Origin: an uncultured Fibrobacterota bacterium
Lineage (GTDB): Bacteria; Fibrobacterota; Chitinivibrionia; Chitinivibrionales; Chitinispirillaceae
Length of the DNA stretch: 10,097 nt
Direction of reading: 5' to 3'
Assembly: GCA_903888815.1 (NCBI GenBank)
Contig: CAISVC010000112.1
Location: 1-10,097 of the forward strand
Shown here: positions 6,445 to 10,097 of the stretch, in pieces
Numbering within the stretch: position 1 is the stretch's first letter
Layout: every line of letters starts with the position of its first letter
Notes under the pieces: generated by a model
Told to the model about the DNA's origin: nothing
Database searches by the model: none
The model's input: only the letters and a program-made list of their open reading frames with translations
Made by a program: the position numbers and the translations under genes

Positions 6445-9400
6445 GTGGGCCATTGTTGCCGTGCTTCTCATGATTGCCGTGGGAAGTGCAGCGTATGAGG
6501 CGAAGCTCTACCTGGAGAAAAAGAAGCGTCTTGAAAGCCTGGTAGTCCAGGCGATTTCTCCTTATATCAACGGGTCGTTCCAGGTAGGGAGAGTTCGGTT
6601 CGGTTTTTTTTCCGCCCATCTTAACGGCGTGCGGCTGCAGCTCCCCGCCCAGGCGCTCGCGATTACCATTGACGATATCCGGGTTACTTTCTCGTTTATA
6701 AAGTTGCTGCGTTCGGGTTTTTCTATTGCACGGTCCATCGGAAAGATTGTGCTGGTCGGCCCAAGGATCGAAATCTCGCTTTTTCCGCCGCCGGTTTCAG
6801 ATACTCTGCGGACAGCTGTTTCCGGGCCTCCCGACAGGAACGTGCCGGTGCGGGTGTCCCGCCAGCTTGCCGTTGAATACCTTTTAGTAAAGAATGGCGT
6901 TATCAGGCTTAAGGACCAGCGCGGTCGGATTACCGTTCTGGGCGAACAGCTGCAGGGACGCATGTGGGACGACGGCGCGGAACTCAACTACGATCTGACC
7001 GGCAAGCTCGGCGCGTCGCGCAGTAATCTGTTTGTGAACGGCTACATCTCCTGGAGAGGGGAAAAACACCGTCTGTCGCTTAAACTCGACAGGGCTGAGA
7101 TACAGCGTCCCCTGATGTTTAAGGATGTGGTGATCACTGCTGGCGCACTGACGGGTGCGCTCGACATCGCTTTCCCCGATACAGTCACGGCAGCCAGTAT
7201 CGAAAGCAGCGGATGGATAAGGATCGATCGCGGCAAGTGCCGTATCGGCAGCATCAGAAAACCATTAGAATCAATTGCGCTCTCGCTTTCGGTCGTCAAT
7301 ACGCGTGTCAGCATTGACTCGGCATCTGGCCGCTATTCATGCTGCCTTCTCAGTGCTAAAGGGACATGGGACATTGCCGGGATGGCTTCAAACGACCGTA
7401 TAGATTTCCAGTGCCGGAATCTGTGGCTCGATTCGCTCGGTGTGCCGCCGGCCATGAATACCTTCTGCCCGATCGTCGGCGCAGGGTGGTTGAAGGGGAC
7501 GCTTGAACGCAGGAAAGGTGCTGATATTGAACTGTCGGCAAACGGCGGCGGCGTGACAATATGGGGAACACCGCTCCTGGGATTTTTCGCGCATGTAAAA
7601 TTCCAGAACAAACAACTGGCGCTTGATTCGCTGTCGTGTAATGCTCCGGCCTGCATCATCGCCGGGACCGGAATCATTGATTACAGCAGGGAACCTGTTG
7701 CATATAGTTTTCAGGGCTCCGGTGTTTTCGATTCGCTTTCACTGCTCCGTCCCGATTGCAGAGGGAAACTGCAGTTCTCAGGAACGCTCAACGGTATCGG
7801 CGAGGACCGGAGCGGTCAATTCTATTGTAAGGGAAAGAATCTGCGGTATTCGGGAATTCCTTTCGGCAGCGCTACCGTGCAGGCACATGCGAAAGGTGAC
7901 AGCGTCACGTTTCTGATGCGTAATGATTTGCGCGGCTGTCTTGTAAAGGCCGGGGGAGTATTGCGAAGGCCGTTTACGCCCCATTCGGCAGCCGCGTGTA
8001 CGCTGTCGGCAAAGGTGTATTCTAAATCACCGTTTTTCAGCGGCAATCTTTCTCGCCTTCCCCGTCCCGATCTTCTCAAAGCCAAGGCTTTTTTCAGCGG
8101 CTCGACCGATGCGTTTCATCTGCAGGTAATGGCGGACGCCTATGGCCAGAAAGCAAACGGCGGAGTAACGCTCAGATTCGACCGGAACCCCGGTGCTCTT
8201 CGGCTTCCGTCCGTATGGAGCATTGAACACCGGAAACTCGTCGTCAATAATGTTCCATTTGCCTGCAGCGGCGCTGGCCGTTTCTATCCTGATTCGCTCA
8301 CCATCGATTCGCTCGTGCTTCTTGACCGTGCAGTCGCTTCAGGAAAGGTTCTGCTTTCCCGCCCTGCCCGCATGGAGGTGGTCTGCAATTACAATCTCGC
8401 CGTAAAAGATCTTCTGGGGGTCGCGTCCAAGGCAGGCACCTCTGTTGAGAGCGGGAGGGTAGCGGGGATCATGCGGCTTTCCGGTCCTTTCGGCAGAATA
8501 GAATCGCGCGCCGAAATGCATGTGAGCGATATGAAGATCGGTGATGCCGGAACTTTCCAGACCGATGCAACCGTTACCGGATCAGGCGGATCGTTTACGG
8601 TATTGCCTTCCGTGCTGCGCAAGGACGGCAGCGTTGTCGCCGTTCTTGACACGCTGTCGAATACGCCGTTTCTGCGGGTAAGCGGCAGTTTCAACGATCT
8701 TGATCTCCGCGCGGCGTTCGGGGCGCTTCTGCCCGAAGAGATCGCGGTTGACGGCAAGATCACCGGCTGTTTTCATTCGTCGGAAAAGGGTTTTCCGGTA
8801 ACGGTGAATGTCACCTCGGCGAGGGTAAGCGTCAATGAATGGCGGTTTGATTCGGTAAGGGTAATAGCTGCTTTTGACAGTACAGGAGCACGGGTCCTTT
8901 CGTTGCGAGCATGCGATGGGCCGAGAACGGTAATCACGGCTTCCGGATTTGTCCCATTGTCGTTGCTCAGGGGAGAGGAGATGGAAAGGGACACCATACG
9001 GGCGTCTGTTTCAGTGAAAGGTGACATTATTGCGACGTTGCACAGCAATCTGTGGGGGGGCATCGACGGGTCAGGTCAGGGCGCCTTGACTTTGTCAATT
9101 GACGGCAGGCCGGAGAACTGGCATGTACAGGAAGGATCGCTTCTCATTCCAAAGGGCACGCTTTTCATCAAACCGTACCTCCGCAAGGCGATCGATAATT
9201 TTTCCTGCATCATGACGATAAACGATTCCTCCCTGGTTACCACGGTTATGAGCGGGAAAACCGGAAAACGGCCGGTGCGCATTTTTTCCACGCATGAGAT
9301 TCCTACGGGCTACGAACCGATCAGAATCGGACCGCTGGATTTCGGCATACTGCAGATCGAAACGCCTCAGCACGGACTGGATATTTATATACCCGGGTTT

Positions 9401-10097
9401 ATGGAAAAAGGCGAAACCGGCAATCTGGAACCGACCGGCAAGAGTCCGTTCCGTTATTTCTCGCTGACGGGTCCTGCCGGTAATATTTCCGTTGTCGGTA
9501 TCCTTCTTCTCTGTGATGTGGAGTTCACCTATCCGCTGCTCGAAGAGCATGAGTCGCCGGTTCCTGCTGTACATGGAACATTCTCCTCCTCGTCTGAGCA
9601 TCCGAGCGTCACCTCCTTAGTAAAATGGGATATGATTATCAAACCTGCCGACCGCAAGGTGATGTACTTCAGGGATATTTCGGATAAAGCGACCCATCTT
9701 ATTCGATTCCTGGACGCCTATATTGAACAGGGAATGTCGGTACTCCATCTGCGCGGCTGTGATAACGACAACACGTTTAAAATATCCGGCCTCATTAAAA
9801 CGTATCATGGAGCAGTGTATTATGCAGGAAAAACCTTTGACCGGAATTTTGAGGCGGGGCTTGAGTTCGTGCCTCAGAAAAAAGCGAACGCTCCGGGTTA
9901 TGACAATCTGCCTATTCTCTGGGGGAGCGCGGAAGCTTATTCTGATACCAGCCGGTTTAATAGTATTAAGTTGACTGCTCTGGTGCAGGATCCGAAAAGC
10001 GGAACACTTTCGGAACGCGGACGTCTTGTTAAAGGCCGCCTCAATGTAGTGTTTCATCTCTCGTCCGATTTCGAAGAACTGCCCGGGGAGTCGGAAC
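6431..10097 (+). CDS. TamB/AsmA-like large envelope protein (3' end beyond the window)
   Basis: A single frame stays open from the ATG at 6431 to the right edge (1222 codons, no stop), so the C-terminus is missing. Residues 1-5 are basic (K2, R4, K5) and about 6-22 are hydrophobic, an uncleaved-type anchor placing the rest in the periplasm. The remainder is long, repetitive and beta-rich, with recurring blocks of the kind xDSLxL and G-x-L-x-hydrophobic, typical of AsmA/TamB proteins. These form long hydrophobic grooves thought to carry lipids to the outer membrane, or to assist outer-membrane protein assembly. Near residues 1010-1150, patterns such as LTGPAGNISVVG and GLIKTYHGAVYYAGKTF resemble the start of the TamB C-terminal (DUF490) domain, whose end would lie outside. 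The start lies within the last codons of clpC (14-bp overlap). No strong ribosome site is visible, only AAGG directly next to the ATG, so coupled translation is likely. The family call is by architecture, not alignment. Confidence 0.75.
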   Translation, partial: MKLRKWAIVAVLLMIAVGSAAYEAKLYLEKKKRLESLVVQAISPYINGSFQVGRVRFGFFSAHLNGVRLQLPAQALAITIDDIRVTFSFIKLLRSGFSIARSIGKIVLVGPRIEISLFPPPVSDTLRTAVSGPPDRNVPVRVSRQLAVEYLLVKNGVIRLKDQRGRITVLGEQLQGRMWDDGAELNYDLTGKLGASRSNLFVNGYISWRGEKHRLSLKLDRAEIQRPLMFKDVVITAGALTGALDIAFPDTVTAASIESSGWIRIDRGKCRIGSIRKPLESIALSLSVVNTRVSIDSASGRYSCCLLSAKGTWDIAGMASNDRIDFQCRNLWLDSLGVPPAMNTFCPIVGAGWLKGTLERRKGADIELSANGGGVTIWGTPLLGFFAHVKFQNKQLALDSLSCNAPACIIAGTGIIDYSREPVAYSFQGSGVFDSLSLLRPDCRGKLQFSGTLNGIGEDRSGQFYCKGKNLRYSGIPFGSATVQAHAKGDSVTFLMRNDLRGCLVKAGGVLRRPFTPHSAAACTLSAKVYSKSPFFSGNLSRLPRPDLLKAKAFFSGSTDAFHLQVMADAYGQKANGGVTLRFDRNPGALRLPSVWSIEHRKLVVNNVPFACSGAGRFYPDSLTIDSLVLLDRAVASGKVLLSRPARMEVVCNYNLAVKDLLGVASKAGTSVESGRVAGIMRLSGPFGRIESRAEMHVSDMKIGDAGTFQTDATVTGSGGSFTVLPSVLRKDGSVVAVLDTLSNTPFLRVSGSFNDLDLRAAFGALLPEEIAVDGKITGCFHSSEKGFPVTVNVTSARVSVNEWRFDSVRVIAAFDSTGARVLSLRACDGPRTVITASGFVPLSLLRGEEMERDTIRASVSVKGDIIATLHSNLWGGIDGSGQGALTLSIDGRPENWHVQEGSLLIPKGTLFIKPYLRKAIDNFSCIMTINDSSLVTTVMSGKTGKRPVRIFSTHEIPTGYEPIRIGPLDFGILQIETPQHGLDIYIPGFMEKGETGNLEPTGKSPFRYFSLTGPAGNISVVGILLLCDVEFTYPLLEEHESPVPAVHGTFSSSSEHPSVTSLVKWDMIIKPADRKVMYFRDISDKATHLIRFLDAYIEQGMSVLHLRGCDNDNTFKISGLIKTYHGAVYYAGKTFDRNFEAGLEFVPQKKANAPGYDNLPILWGSAEAYSDTSRFNSIKLTALVQDPKSGTLSERGRLVKGRLNVVFHLSSDFEELPGESE

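Noticed and set aside
5389..6471. 360-codon leftward open frame antisense to clpC
   Set aside because: It is fully covered by the AAA-2 part of clpC and the start of the next gene. Long antisense frames are expected opposite strongly biased coding sequence, and the translation resembles no family.
7333..9601. Several open frames of 60-168 codons antisense to the TamB-like gene
   Set aside because: The rightward frame is open without interruption across the whole region and has coherent family character, so these are shadows.

Overview
The window looks like chromosome from a diderm (Gram-negative-type) bacterium outside the Bacillota. It carries the arginine-phosphorylation and proteolysis set mcsA-mcsB-clpC, best known from Gram-positive bacteria. 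That set is followed by a very large TamB/AsmA-like envelope protein, a family that only makes sense in a cell with an outer membrane. Base composition is moderately GC-rich and even, with no sign of mobile DNA. Placement near Fibrobacterota/Chitinivibrionia or a related FCB-type lineage is only a guess; no rRNA or other firm taxonomic marker is present.

The layout is two divergent transcription units around one 185-bp intergenic region (2200-2384). Leftward, from 2199 to the left edge, lie an exported trypsin/HtrA-like serine protease with an unrecognised cysteine-containing C-terminal half, and then, overlapping it by 13 bp, an FHA-domain protein with five predicted membrane segments that runs off the edge. 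Rightward, from 2385 to the right edge, lie mcsA (zinc-binding activator), mcsB (protein-arginine kinase), clpC (AAA+ unfoldase) and the TamB-like protein, which is cut by the right edge. All three junctions in the rightward unit are overlaps (4, 4 and 14 bp), so this is almost certainly one operon with translational coupling.

In the known pathway, McsA activates McsB, McsB phosphorylates arginines on damaged proteins, ClpC's N-terminal domain binds the phosphoarginines, and ClpC feeds the protein to ClpP. The sequence supports this: McsB keeps its catalytic Cys and acidic residues, and ClpC keeps both glutamates of the phosphoarginine pockets, two Walker A/B pairs, a UVR-type middle region and a VGFG ClpP-docking loop. 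Three things differ from the Bacillus model. There is no ctsR repressor gene and no CtsR box. McsB seems to have lost the allosteric phosphoarginine-sensing RDxxRA motif. The operon continues directly into an envelope-biogenesis gene. The divergent intergenic region carries a good sigma-70-type promoter for the protease, an imperfect inverted repeat over that promoter's -10, and a perfect GCGGGA/TCCCGC inverted repeat just upstream of mcsA.

No tRNA, rRNA, CRISPR array, insertion sequence, riboswitch or convincing intrinsic terminator was seen.
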